From NCBI RefSeq assembly GCF_009728935.1, contig NZ_CP034235.1:6213501-6277500 (forward strand): a stretch of 64,000 bases of DNA, in the 5' to 3' direction. The DNA is from Paenibacillus psychroresistens. Its GTDB lineage: Bacteria > Bacillota > Bacilli > Paenibacillales > NBRC-103111. Shown one piece after another: positions 51,990-60,989 of this stretch (positions are counted from its first letter, which is position 1; every line of letters starts with the position of its first letter). Position numbers and translations under genes: made by a program. The notes below the pieces were generated by a model that saw nothing but the letters and a program-made list of their open reading frames with translations, ran no database searches and was not told where the DNA came from.

Positions 51990-54154
51990 ACCTCATCTGC
52001 CTTTCTTATTTGCTCTATGCCATATATCACTGAACTAAATTCTGACTCCAGCTCAATTGAGAATTGATCAGCCCACAATTTTCCACTTATTATTTTCTCA
52101 ACTGATTCTGGAAACGATGTGACTTTATAAAGCTTCGATGGGTCAATTCCGGTTATTTTGACAGTTCGACAATTTTGCTTATCAGCAAGTCTCCAGGCAC
52201 CGACACATAGCTTAGTGTTTGTAGCATTATTCATTTGCAGGATCAGCCAGCCATCAAGTTGCTGCAGCGATACATCCTCCGTATGATGGTAAACACTGAC
52301 GTCGTTGAGAATATCCCGCCACTTTTTATAGAATTGAATCGCCTGAGCCACAATTTCCTTCATTTCAGATGCAAGCTGCTCAATCAATCCACTAAGGTGC
52401 ATCCGCCCCAGCATTGAATTTGTCAAACGAAATACGAGCTCTTTCACACTGATATCGGGCTTAACCACGGACCAATTCCCCATCTGCGAAGGATGAATAT
52501 ATTTACTAACCCCATAAAAAACACGGCTTAAACGAAACCAATCGGCTTGATCGGTAATCGAAGCTAAGTCTGAACGAGCGAGCATCCCATAATCGAGTCT
52601 GTTGCCACCACTGGAACAATTTTCGAAAATGACCTCAGGATATTTATTACGCATACTATCCAGCCACCCATAATAACCGCGAACATGCTCAACAAGTCCA
52701 TGCCCCAGACTAATTCCAGCATTCATACAGCCCAAGCCTAAATCATTATTGTAGTCAATTTTAAAATAACCAAATCCAGCTTTTATCAGCTTCTCAACTA
52801 CTGCTGTAGCATAAGCTCTCGTTTCCGCATAACCAAAGTAGAGAAATCGCCTTGTGTTATCTTCAAGAACGCCATAATCTGTCTTCATAAACAGTTGTTC
52901 ATAATCGTAATAGGCACGTGATTCAGTGCCAGCTACTTCAATTTCCAGCCAAATGCCGGCGATCATGCCTTTTTGCTTAATTCTCTCCACTGTTTTTGTG
53001 ATACCTGAAGGAAATCTCCCCGCATCCGGCTCCCAATCTCCTGCGTACAAATACCAGAGGCTGCAATCAATTTCTTTGACAAACGGAAAATACCAGCCAG
53101 CATCAATCGCATATACCTCGACTCCCAAACCATCTAACGCATCAAGATGAGCATGCACGGTCTCTTCTCTAACCTTGCCTTCAGTAGAAATCCACTCGTT
53201 GAAAATAACCGGAAAGCTTCTGTCGTTAATGCTTCGTTGAATCAGCACTTGAGCGCGATGCTGGTGCATTGCGTTAAAAGCATTATCAATCGTACCTTGA
53301 GTACAAGCTAAAGATATTTTTGGCGATGAAAACTCTTCACCCGGCAAAAGCCGCTTCATCCAGTGGGCATTAGCATAATTACCTAATCCACCTTGCATAT
53401 AAAGTCCATTTTCACTAACACCTGTGCCGCTTATTTCAAATCTCCACGAGCCGGAATGCTCAATTTGGACACACCAGAAGATCCCGAGCGCCTTTTGTTC
53501 AATCACAAAGAAGGGCATATATTCTTTTGAAGACCACGAACCCGTACTCTCTATGTGCCAGCTGCCTAGACTATTTTTATGAAACAGCCCTGCCTCTTCT
53601 GCGGTCATGCTCTGTGTTTGACCCTCCCAGCACCATGAAGTAGGAAAGCTGTGAATAATAATTTCTTTACCAGGGGGCTCTGCAGTGAAAAACGGCATGC
53701 CATAGATTGAAAAGGAGCCTAAATGCTGAATATCAATCGGTAAATTTGCTATATTCCGTAGAGTAACTGATCTAACTAATGCTGGTGAATTTGTATAAAT
53801 GGTATAATGATTGTTTATTACAAGACCAGAAACAGAATCCAGCGACGTAATCGTTAAAATTTGACTCTCTTCAAGCTCTTCGATCGTATGACTTTGGTAT
53901 TCTGCCCGACTGCTAGCGTTACAACCCAGCCATCTTGCTCCATGATGATGAACACGGCTGCCATAATTGACATGTACCTCTGATTCAGGCTGAAACTCCT
54001 TCTGAGGCTTAATCCACTCCTCCATTTGCTCGGTAAAAGCATTTGGAATGTAGCCCAGATGGTGGCATTTATTATCACGAAGTCCGACGATGTAAGTAGC
54101 GCTTGTATTGGATATAGTCCATCTTTGTTCGTTTGAACTATAGTGAATCATCAT
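51986..54154 (-). CDS. Glycoside hydrolase family 36-like alpha-galactosidase
   Basis: 722 residues from ATG 54154 (GGAG 5 bases upstream, with a second ATG next to it); longer frames run into the hairpin upstream. The N-terminal beta domain is followed by a TIM barrel. The nucleophile motif is GYFKIDYNNDLG near 462-473, and ENCSSGGNRLDYGML and SITDQADWFR carry the acid/base region. These are clan GH-D features. GH36 members cleave alpha-galactosides or alpha-N-acetylgalactosaminides. There is no signal peptide, so it acts on imported oligosaccharide. It lies between the binding-protein gene and GH116. Confidence 0.85.
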   Translation of the reverse strand: MMIHYSSNEQRWTISNTSATYIVGLRDNKCHHLGYIPNAFTEQMEEWIKPQKEFQPESEVHVNYGSRVHHHGARWLGCNASSRAEYQSHTIEELEESQILTITSLDSVSGLVINNHYTIYTNSPALVRSVTLRNIANLPIDIQHLGSFSIYGMPFFTAEPPGKEIIIHSFPTSWCWEGQTQSMTAEEAGLFHKNSLGSWHIESTGSWSSKEYMPFFVIEQKALGIFWCVQIEHSGSWRFEISGTGVSENGLYMQGGLGNYANAHWMKRLLPGEEFSSPKISLACTQGTIDNAFNAMHQHRAQVLIQRSINDRSFPVIFNEWISTEGKVREETVHAHLDALDGLGVEVYAIDAGWYFPFVKEIDCSLWYLYAGDWEPDAGRFPSGITKTVERIKQKGMIAGIWLEIEVAGTESRAYYDYEQLFMKTDYGVLEDNTRRFLYFGYAETRAYATAVVEKLIKAGFGYFKIDYNNDLGLGCMNAGISLGHGLVEHVRGYYGWLDSMRNKYPEVIFENCSSGGNRLDYGMLARSDLASITDQADWFRLSRVFYGVSKYIHPSQMGNWSVVKPDISVKELVFRLTNSMLGRMHLSGLIEQLASEMKEIVAQAIQFYKKWRDILNDVSVYHHTEDVSLQQLDGWLILQMNNATNTKLCVGAWRLADKQNCRTVKITGIDPSKLYKVTSFPESVEKIISGKLWADQFSIELESEFSSVIYGIEQIRKADEV

Positions 54155-54176
54155 ACCGACTCCATTCTTGATAATT

Positions 54177-54210
54177 TTATAGCTCCCGACGCGTATGTCA
54201 GGAGCTATAA
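54177..54210 (-). other. Intercistronic hairpin after the binding-protein gene
   Basis: The arms TTATAGCTCC (54177-54186) and GGAGCTATAA (54201-54210) form a perfect 10-bp stem. On the minus strand it is followed by AAATTATC, not a T run. Such hairpins often stabilise binding-protein mRNA over downstream genes, or attenuate read-through. Confidence 0.6.
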
Positions 54211-54226
54211 GAATTGTGCATGGCAA

Positions 54227-55996
54227 TTATTTCATTGCGGCAACTTTAGTTTTCATTTCTTCATATTTTGTTTTGTTGTATTCGAATACTTTATCCGCAC
54301 CCATTGCTTTAATATCTGCGATAAAATCCAATTTAGCCTTTTCAAAGTCTGCATCGTTTTTAGCAAAAATAGCTTTAGCTGCTGTGTTTTCAACGTAAGT
54401 GCCGATTTTCGCTTCTGAGCTCGCAATGTCAGAGCCTGGTACCGGTTGAATCGATTGCAGTAATGAAGTTGAAACTTCATAATGCGGGATTTTTTCGATG
54501 AATTGGGTTGGGTAATCGATGCCCATTTCTTTACTGAAATCCTTCTGTACATCAGTCATTAATTGCTCGATCGTCCCTGGAATATTTTTGAATCGGGCAA
54601 AATATCCTTTAGGATCCTTGAGAGCTGACATAACAAGTAGATTGTTATATTTCTCTGTGCCTGATTTTTCTGAATAATCCGGATCCGATTTGATTCCCTT
54701 GATTGCCTCTTCTGTCAACTTAGGAATACCATTCTCAATCTTCCAATTTACACCTTCAACACCATTGTAGATCAGCTCTTCGCCTTCGAAGCTAGCCAAG
54801 AAGTTAATCACATCCATTGCTCTTTCAGGATGTTTGTTAGCTTTAGTGATGGAGAAGTCAAATTGATTACCACCTTCACTAAGTGCAACTAGATATAAAT
54901 AATCTGATTTAGCATCAACCAGGAAAGGAGCATAGCCTTTTTCAGGCGATCCTGTCGCGATGAAGTTCTGGTCAGCTCCACCTAGCAGCCAGTTTGCCGG
55001 AGCTGCAAAGTATCTGCCTTCTTTACCTTTATCCGCTAAATTCTGAAATTTCATCGTAGCTGATTCAGGATCAAGTAAACCCATTTGATAGGCTTTATTG
55101 TAGAATTTCATTGATTTCCAGAAGACGTTGTCAGGATCAGTCAAACGCGGAAGCAAGACATCCTTCTCTACATCACGATATACAGTATACGATCCTACAG
55201 CTTGCATCCCTGCATTATTAGCGATTGCTTTATCAATAACCCATGAGCCCCAGCCTTCAGAAAAGAACAACCCAAATGCATAGTTTTTCTTGCCATTAGC
55301 ATTAGTTGGTTCAAGGTTCTGCATATCCTTCATTACTTTAAGCAGCTGATCATGAGTTTTAAGCTCAGGTTTACCTAGCTTTTTATACAAATCCCAACGA
55401 ATGTTCCATGTATTCTGTTGATACTGTGGATCAAAGTCAGAGGTGTTGATTCCACCTGGAATGAAGTACAGCTTATCTTCGCCGCCAGAACGCATCAGTT
55501 TGCTCAATTTCAAGGCATATTCGCCATTTTTCATTAAATCAGGTGCATTTGTTTTCACCAGGTCGTCTAGAGGAATAAGTGTTTTTGCTGTTAGCAGCTT
55601 GCTTCTTAGCTCAGGATTTCCAAAAACAAAAACGTCTGGAAGGTCACCGCTGGCAATGGCAACGCTTGCTTTTGCAATCAAGTCACCACTCATATAGGGT
55701 TCAAAATCCAAAGTAACACCAGTCTTTTTAGTGATTTCCTGCATAACAGGGTCCTTCTGAATATTCTCAGTTAAAGCCTTATTTACCTGGCTACCGAACC
55801 ATTTTAGAGTTACTGGCTCTTTGGCAGGTGCTGTTTCTTCAGCAGGTGCAGCTGATTCTGTAGCTGCAGTGCTAGGCGCTGCTGTTGCAGCCACTTTGGT
55901 TTCTTCATCGCTTGTAGTACTTTTGCTGCAGCCTACAACAAGGACTACTACTAATGCTGAGATAATCATTGCTGATAAAAAATTCGTTCTTTTCAC
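54227..55996 (-). CDS. Sugar ABC transporter substrate-binding lipoprotein (LplA type)
   Basis: 589 residues from a GTG at 55996 with GGGGAGG 7 bases upstream; the frame is open further but lacks a site. The lipobox is VLVVGC, with the lipid Cys near residue 22. A Thr/Ala/Pro/Glu linker follows, then a periplasmic-binding type II fold typical of the large LplA group (for example KWFGSQVNK, then DFEPYMSGDLIAKASVAIA). It delivers an oligosaccharide to the two permeases at 41273-43087. Element B and a possible cre site lie directly upstream. Confidence 0.92.
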   Translation of the reverse strand: MKRTNFLSAMIISALVVVLVVGCSKSTTSDEETKVAATAAPSTAATESAAPAEETAPAKEPVTLKWFGSQVNKALTENIQKDPVMQEITKKTGVTLDFEPYMSGDLIAKASVAIASGDLPDVFVFGNPELRSKLLTAKTLIPLDDLVKTNAPDLMKNGEYALKLSKLMRSGGEDKLYFIPGGINTSDFDPQYQQNTWNIRWDLYKKLGKPELKTHDQLLKVMKDMQNLEPTNANGKKNYAFGLFFSEGWGSWVIDKAIANNAGMQAVGSYTVYRDVEKDVLLPRLTDPDNVFWKSMKFYNKAYQMGLLDPESATMKFQNLADKGKEGRYFAAPANWLLGGADQNFIATGSPEKGYAPFLVDAKSDYLYLVALSEGGNQFDFSITKANKHPERAMDVINFLASFEGEELIYNGVEGVNWKIENGIPKLTEEAIKGIKSDPDYSEKSGTEKYNNLLVMSALKDPKGYFARFKNIPGTIEQLMTDVQKDFSKEMGIDYPTQFIEKIPHYEVSTSLLQSIQPVPGSDIASSEAKIGTYVENTAAKAIFAKNDADFEKAKLDFIADIKAMGADKVFEYNKTKYEEMKTKVAAMK

Positions 55997-56019
55997 AAAA
56001 AAACCTCCCCATGCAATTT

Positions 56020-56033
56020 GTATAGCGCTTACT
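56020..56033 (-). promoter_or_regulatory. Candidate cre (CcpA) site
   Basis: On the minus strand AGTAAGCGCTATAC has the central AAGCGCT core and near symmetry of a cre box, with about two mismatches to consensus. It would lie just downstream of the start point implied by the -10 at 56044-56049, a position suited to glucose repression. Confidence 0.4.
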
Positions 56034-56043
56034 TTACATCTAA

Positions 56044-56112
56044 ATAGTACAAATATTTGCATAGGATAACATCCCATAAATTCTACATGATGATTTGAAA
56101 AATTATGGACTC
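56044..56112 (-). promoter_or_regulatory. Regulon element B: 43-bp conserved operator plus -10 box before the binding-protein gene
   Basis: The block 56070-56112 is the ungapped partner of element A (35 of 43 bases equal). Twenty bp downstream on the minus strand is TACTAT (56044-56049), in the same relative position as TATGAT next to element A. No -35 hexamer is present. It lies right after the kinase stop, just as element A abuts the regulator stop. Confidence 0.65.
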
Positions 56113-56125
56113 CCCTAAATTTTAT

Positions 56126-57898
56126 CTAAAGGTTTTCTTGTGGAGGTTCAGGCAAAATAATTGTCACAGTCGTGCCTTCATGCTGAATACTTTCCACCAA
56201 CAACCCATAAATAGCACCATAATGCAGCTTAATGCGATCATTGACATTTTTGATGCCGATGCTTGTTTTTTTGGTAAAAAGCTCACTTCCAGCAAGCTCG
56301 CTCCGCAAGCGTTCGAGGATTTCCGTGCTCATTCCTTTCCCATTATCTGCTACACTTACTATCAGTCTGCCTTCTTCCACAAAGATATGAATGTGAATTA
56401 AGCCTTTGCCGCGCTTGTTTTCAATCCCGTGTTTAATCGCATTATCGACAATAGGCTGAATGATGAGCTTGGGAATCATGATCTCCAACAATTCATCTGC
56501 AGCGACAATATCATAACTAATTTTGTTCTTAAATCGCGATTTCTGGATGTCCAGATAGTTGCGGACAAACTCCAGTTCTTCTGCGAGCTGGATCATTTCA
56601 CCTTGCCAATTCAGGCTTTTCCGGAGGATTTTTGACAAATTTAAAACCATTAACGAGCTTTCATTATCGCCGACATTGATGATTTTCATCCGAATCGACT
56701 CAAGTGTATTAAACAGAAAATGCGGATTGATTTGATTTTGCAGTGCGTAGAGCTCGGCTTCACGTTTTTTCAAAGCAATTTCCTTCAGCTCAAGCTTCGC
56801 TTCATAATTCTCATAAATAAGCCGTTTAAGGCTTTCAACCATCGTATTAAAATTCCGCGTCATCACACCAATTTCATCAAGTGGACCTGAATCGGCAACC
56901 GTCGTAAACTCACCTTCTTTTACACGCTGCATCCCTAGCTCAAGTGTTTTAATCCGCTTTGTAATTTTCCCTAAGAGGAATAGAAAAATAACACAGGAAA
57001 CCAGCAAGCTGATTAAGCAAACCGTAATGCCAATTTGTTTAATTCTCCGCTCTTGCTCGAGCAGCTTGTTAACCGGTATCAACGTAATAACCTTCCATTT
57101 GGGCAAGGAATTATCGCCACTGATGGTGTTATAGATAATTTTATAATCTTCGGCTTTATAATCCAGACTGCCAATATCATGCTCCATCATTCCTGCAAAA
57201 TACGGCTTGTCCCCAATCGAACTGCCAATTAAATTGCGATCGTTTGAGGAAATCACCTTGCCTTCAGTATCTGAAACCATGATGAGCTTATCTTCCTTGC
57301 GGCTCTCCTCAATTAGTGAAAGCACCCATTTCTCCGGAATTTCAATCGACACAACACCAATCGGCTCATTATTAACATCACTCAAAGCACGCGCCAAATA
57401 AATGCTATGGTCATGATACCCCCAGGTAATCAAGCCATTGGCAGCTTCTGCTCTTTTATATTCCTCTGTATTCCTAATATCATCGTCTGCAAAAATATAA
57501 TTGTTAAAATCCTGGACCAATGTTTTGTTCAAAAAGAATATTTTCATCGTGGCAAAATTGTTTCTGAGGTTGAAATCATAATAAGCGATTGGCTTCAGGT
57601 AGCTTTCATAGGCATTGATACTCTCGAGCACACCATCGTACTGTTTATTGGGATTAAGGTAGCTTTTCAGCGTTTGGTCGTAAAAAAGCCGGTTGGAAAT
57701 ATCAGCATACTGGAGGAATAATTCTTTGATATTATGGTTGACTTGTTTTGAGGAGTCGACTGCCGTTTCAGTGGCTTGATACAGAATTTGCTCGCCAGAG
57801 ACATTCAGAATAATTTCACCAATGATCATTAGAGGGATCACGATCGTAAATACATAGGTGAGGATGAGCTTCGTTTTGAGCTTGAGGTTCTTTATCAT
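56126..57898 (-). CDS. Sensor histidine kinase (YesM-like)
   Basis: 590 residues. Membrane helices near 10-30 and 292-312 enclose an extracellular Cache-type sensor of about 260 residues. A HAMP segment follows, then the His_kinase box QNQINPHFLFNTLESIR with the phospho-acceptor His near 398, and a HATPase domain with IVDNAIKHG and VADNGKGM. It is the expected partner of the YesN-like regulator at 43187-44779. It likely senses an extracellular sugar or the loaded binding protein. It is the first gene of the locus, and a gap of about 210 bp with no recognisable feature separates it from tsaD. Confidence 0.93.
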   Translation of the reverse strand: MIKNLKLKTKLILTYVFTIVIPLMIIGEIILNVSGEQILYQATETAVDSSKQVNHNIKELFLQYADISNRLFYDQTLKSYLNPNKQYDGVLESINAYESYLKPIAYYDFNLRNNFATMKIFFLNKTLVQDFNNYIFADDDIRNTEEYKRAEAANGLITWGYHDHSIYLARALSDVNNEPIGVVSIEIPEKWVLSLIEESRKEDKLIMVSDTEGKVISSNDRNLIGSSIGDKPYFAGMMEHDIGSLDYKAEDYKIIYNTISGDNSLPKWKVITLIPVNKLLEQERRIKQIGITVCLISLLVSCVIFLFLLGKITKRIKTLELGMQRVKEGEFTTVADSGPLDEIGVMTRNFNTMVESLKRLIYENYEAKLELKEIALKKREAELYALQNQINPHFLFNTLESIRMKIINVGDNESSLMVLNLSKILRKSLNWQGEMIQLAEELEFVRNYLDIQKSRFKNKISYDIVAADELLEIMIPKLIIQPIVDNAIKHGIENKRGKGLIHIHIFVEEGRLIVSVADNGKGMSTEILERLRSELAGSELFTKKTSIGIKNVNDRIKLHYGAIYGLLVESIQHEGTTVTIILPEPPQENL

Positions 57899-58108
57899 GG
57901 CTTTTACTTCCCAATGGCTTATTTACCTCGAGCGAACGTTGTCTGCATTAATGTCTCTAGGTAGTTAGCTTTAATTGTTCTACATCGCAAAGTGAATTCC
58001 TTTAACTCGATTAAAATAAGACCGCTTCCGCATTGCACGAGGCAAAGTTAGAAAACGGTCCAGATAAGTCATGAGTTGTCCTGATCGGATGCTCGAAATG
58101 AGGGGCAA

Positions 58109-59167
58109 TTAAACAGACCAAGCCTCTAATGATAAAGAGGGGTCCGCCTTTAGATCCAAGGAAGCAAATTGCTGCTTCTCCCATTTCAGAAATGCAGCAG
58201 CTCCAATCATGGCAGCGTTATCTGTACATAAATTAAGTGGTGGTATCAATAATGGAATTTCCAGCTTCTCGCAGCTAGCTGTTAAGCGTTCACGAAGTCC
58301 ACGATTTGCCGCTACACCACCAGCCAATATCAATTGTTTAGCACCATAAGCTTTTACCGCACGCAAGGCTTTTTCGACAACAACCTCAACTACGGATTCT
58401 TGAAACCCCCTGGCTACATGCCCAGAGTTCAAGGTTAATCCTTTCATCTTCGCTTGATTAATTACCGAAAGCACGGCTGATTTCAAGCCGCTAAAGCTGA
58501 AATCATAGCTATCCGATTCCAACCAAGCTCGAGGTAAAGGTATACTTTCCTCAGCCTCTTGAGCCAAACGATCCAGAAATGGACCACCTGGATACGGTAG
58601 GCCTAATGCTCTAGCTACCTTGTCATACGCTTCACCTGCTGCATCATCACGCGTTTTCCCAATGATTTTAAACTGTCCTGGCGCTTCCATGTAAACAATC
58701 TCCGTATGCCCTCCAGATACCACTAATGATATCAATGGATACTCCAGTGTGTGTACCAGTTGATTAGCATAAATATGACCTGCAATATGATGAACGCCGA
58801 TAAGCGGGATATCCAAGGCTAGGGATAGGGATTTAGCTGCAATAATACCTACCAATAGAGCACCGACAAGTCCTGGCCCTTGGGTTACAGCAATCGCTGA
58901 TAAATCACTTAATTCAAGCTGAGCTACCTTTAATGCCTCTTCAATAATCCAAGTAATCATCTCGACATGTTTACGAGAAGCAATTTCTGGCACGACTCCA
59001 CCGAATTGCTGGTGGGTTTCAATTTGGCTGGAAACAATATTGGAACGAATCACAGTCCCATTCTCAATAATTGCTACGGATGTTTCATCGCAGCTGGTCT
59101 CGATGGCCATAATATAAGTAGGCATTCCCTGCACTTCACTTTCTATTCGGACTTCTCTTTTACTCAA
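58109..59167 (-). CDS. tsaD: tRNA N6-adenosine threonylcarbamoyltransferase TsaD
   Basis: 352 residues. The ASKHA fold starts with MAIETSCDETSVAII, the metal motif is HHIAGHIYAN near 118-127, and SFSGLKSAV and ILAGGVAANRGLR follow. TsaD transfers threonylcarbamoyl to A37 of ANN-decoding tRNAs together with TsaB and TsaE. The frame begins with a TTG overlapping the rimI stop; an internal ATG (MPTYIM, position 15) is an alternative start. It is the last gene of thiL-tsaE-tsaB-rimI-tsaD. Confidence 0.96.
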   Translation of the reverse strand: MSKREVRIESEVQGMPTYIMAIETSCDETSVAIIENGTVIRSNIVSSQIETHQQFGGVVPEIASRKHVEMITWIIEEALKVAQLELSDLSAIAVTQGPGLVGALLVGIIAAKSLSLALDIPLIGVHHIAGHIYANQLVHTLEYPLISLVVSGGHTEIVYMEAPGQFKIIGKTRDDAAGEAYDKVARALGLPYPGGPFLDRLAQEAEESIPLPRAWLESDSYDFSFSGLKSAVLSVINQAKMKGLTLNSGHVARGFQESVVEVVVEKALRAVKAYGAKQLILAGGVAANRGLRERLTASCEKLEIPLLIPPLNLCTDNAAMIGAAAFLKWEKQQFASLDLKADPSLSLEAWSV

Positions 59168-59688
59168 TTACCACTCTCATATTTAGGCAGCTCTGCCCAC
59201 ATGATTATGGCATCCTCATTATTATCTGAATAATACCCCCGCCTGGTTCCCACTGGATAAAATCCTAGTTTCCCATACAAGCGTTGCGCAATCGAATTCG
59301 ATACACGTACCTCTAATGTCATCCTAACGGCACCCATATACGAGGCTGTTTTTTGCAGCTCGATGAGCAGACGTTCACCCCATTTGCGTCCGCGATACGG
59401 TGCAGCAACTGCGATATTGGTAACATGCGCCTCATCTACGATCAGCCACATCCCCCCATAACCGACAACTTCCCCAGACAATTCCATGACCATATATTTA
59501 GCAAAATGATTATTTGTCAGTTCATTATTAAAGGCTTCTTTAGTCCAAGGCGTCGCGAATGCTTCAATTTCAATTTCACAGATAGCAGGAATATCATCAA
59601 TCCGCATAGAACGAAACTCGAGTGTAGACTGATGTTCATTTGTTGTCAGAGGGTGTTGTCCTCTTTGTTCATTCAAGCCACTCCACAT
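59164..59688 (-). CDS. rimI: Ribosomal-protein-alanine N-acetyltransferase RimI
   Basis: 174 residues of the GNAT fold. The acetyl-CoA loop is TNIAVAAPYRGRKWGERLL, and the C-terminal motif LEVRVSNSIAQRLYGKLGF is the RimI signature. An N-terminal extension of about 20 residues precedes the conserved LEFRSMRIDDIPAICEIE; GG stands directly before the ATG, so a later start (for example the TTG four codons in) is possible. Placement between tsaB and tsaD is standard in Firmicutes. Confidence 0.92.
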   Translation of the reverse strand: MWSGLNEQRGQHPLTTNEHQSTLEFRSMRIDDIPAICEIEIEAFATPWTKEAFNNELTNNHFAKYMVMELSGEVVGYGGMWLIVDEAHVTNIAVAAPYRGRKWGERLLIELQKTASYMGAVRMTLEVRVSNSIAQRLYGKLGFYPVGTRRGYYSDNNEDAIIMWAELPKYESGN

Positions 59689-59692
59689 CCTT

Positions 59693-60493
59693 TCAATGCG
59701 ACTTTGCCAATAGATTGGCTTCTGCTTCGGTTAATTGAGTGTAATTGGGAATGATTTGATGAACGTCATCTTGTTTCCCAGCTGCCAAACGCAGGGAGCC
59801 TAACAATCCAATATATAAAGCTGATATTTCAACATCTTTTATCTGAGTTAAGGAAGAATCCAATAAAACGAATGGCTGAAGAATCTCGAGAAATGATGCC
59901 ATTTCACCTACAAATGAAATCCGTACGGGGCTAGTCTGTAGCTTAACCTGCCGCTCCACTTGAACCGATTGAGCAAGCTGAGCTAACCATCGTTCAACTA
60001 AACGTATTCCATCTATGGCTAAACATTCCCATTGCTCTCCGTTTAGGCTATACAAGCCGGTATAAGCTTGAGCACGTCGTGCATCCATTAGTGGAACAAT
60101 CCAATGAGGCTCCTCTTTTGGTACTGATGTCTCCGAGGCAGCTGCTCCCAATGCCATTGCTTCTAAGCTTGAGACACCAATTATGGGTACTTTAAGCGTC
60201 CATGCCAATGTTTTCGCAGCTGTTACACCAATACGTACCCCCGTATATGAACCTGGTCCAACACCAACAGCTATTGCTGATAAATCGGATAGTTTCATCC
60301 CAACTGATTTAATTAGTTCTTGAATCATTGGCATCAAATGTAAAGAGTGCGTACGATCTGCATGAATATGTGTTTCTTGTATAAGCTGACCTTGTTCAAG
60401 TATGGCAATGGACATTGCAGCAGTTGAGGTGTCCAACGCCAGTATCCGGCCTGGGAAATGTGCCTTGGGGTCATTCCAATTTATCTGGATCAT
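59693..60493 (-). CDS. tsaB: tRNA threonylcarbamoyladenosine biosynthesis protein TsaB
   Basis: 266 residues, an inactive ASKHA paralogue of TsaD. LALDTSTAAMSIAI begins the fold, and VGVGPGSYTGVRIGVTAAKTLAW is the signature. The C-terminal region is somewhat variable. It scaffolds TsaD and TsaE. The start overlaps tsaE by 23 bases. Confidence 0.94.
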   Translation of the reverse strand: MIQINWNDPKAHFPGRILALDTSTAAMSIAILEQGQLIQETHIHADRTHSLHLMPMIQELIKSVGMKLSDLSAIAVGVGPGSYTGVRIGVTAAKTLAWTLKVPIIGVSSLEAMALGAAASETSVPKEEPHWIVPLMDARRAQAYTGLYSLNGEQWECLAIDGIRLVERWLAQLAQSVQVERQVKLQTSPVRISFVGEMASFLEILQPFVLLDSSLTQIKDVEISALYIGLLGSLRLAAGKQDDVHQIIPNYTQLTEAEANLLAKSH

Positions 60494-60977
60494 AGAATAA
60501 TTTGTTCTCCTTTAAAGCTTCGCACCAATTTTGATATTTCTCACCAGAAGGAACTAACAGAAAGCTTCGCTCCACTGGACCTAGATTCTCTATATAAATA
60601 GATAGACGCTCCGCCGGCATAAGCGCTTCAATGCGATTAGCCCATTCGACAATCGTCACACCTTCACCATAAAAATATTCATCAAGCCCTAATTCCTCTG
60701 CTTCTAGTTCCGTAATTCGATATACATCCATATGATAGAATGGCAGCAAGCGACCTTGATATTCTTTAATAATCGTGAATGTCGGGCTATTCACCGTGTC
60801 CACCACGCCAAGACATCGTGCTACAGCCTGTGAAAAGGCTGTTTTACCAGCACCTAGATCACCATCCAAGGCAATAACAGCACCTTGATCCATATACGCC
60901 GATAAATGTTCCGCTAATCTCGTTGTATCCTTGAGTGAATTCGCTTGAAAACGATAAACCGTTCGCTTGGTCATCAC
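60471..60977 (-). CDS. tsaE: tRNA threonylcarbamoyladenosine biosynthesis ATPase TsaE
   Basis: 168 residues. Walker A is LDGDLGAGKTAFSQAVA near 38-54, followed by VNSPTFTIIKEY and FYHMDVYRI. It drives turnover of the TsaB-TsaD complex. It starts 12 bases after the thiL stop and overlaps tsaB. Confidence 0.95.
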   Translation of the reverse strand: MMTKRTVYRFQANSLKDTTRLAEHLSAYMDQGAVIALDGDLGAGKTAFSQAVARCLGVVDTVNSPTFTIIKEYQGRLLPFYHMDVYRITELEAEELGLDEYFYGEGVTIVEWANRIEALMPAERLSIYIENLGPVERSFLLVPSGEKYQNWCEALKENKLFYDPDKLE

Positions 60978-60989
60978 TAACTCATCCCC

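Noticed and set aside
57899..58108. Regulatory RNA or promoter between the YesM-type kinase and tsaD
   Set aside because: No convincing hairpin with a T run or paired promoter hexamers could be seen.
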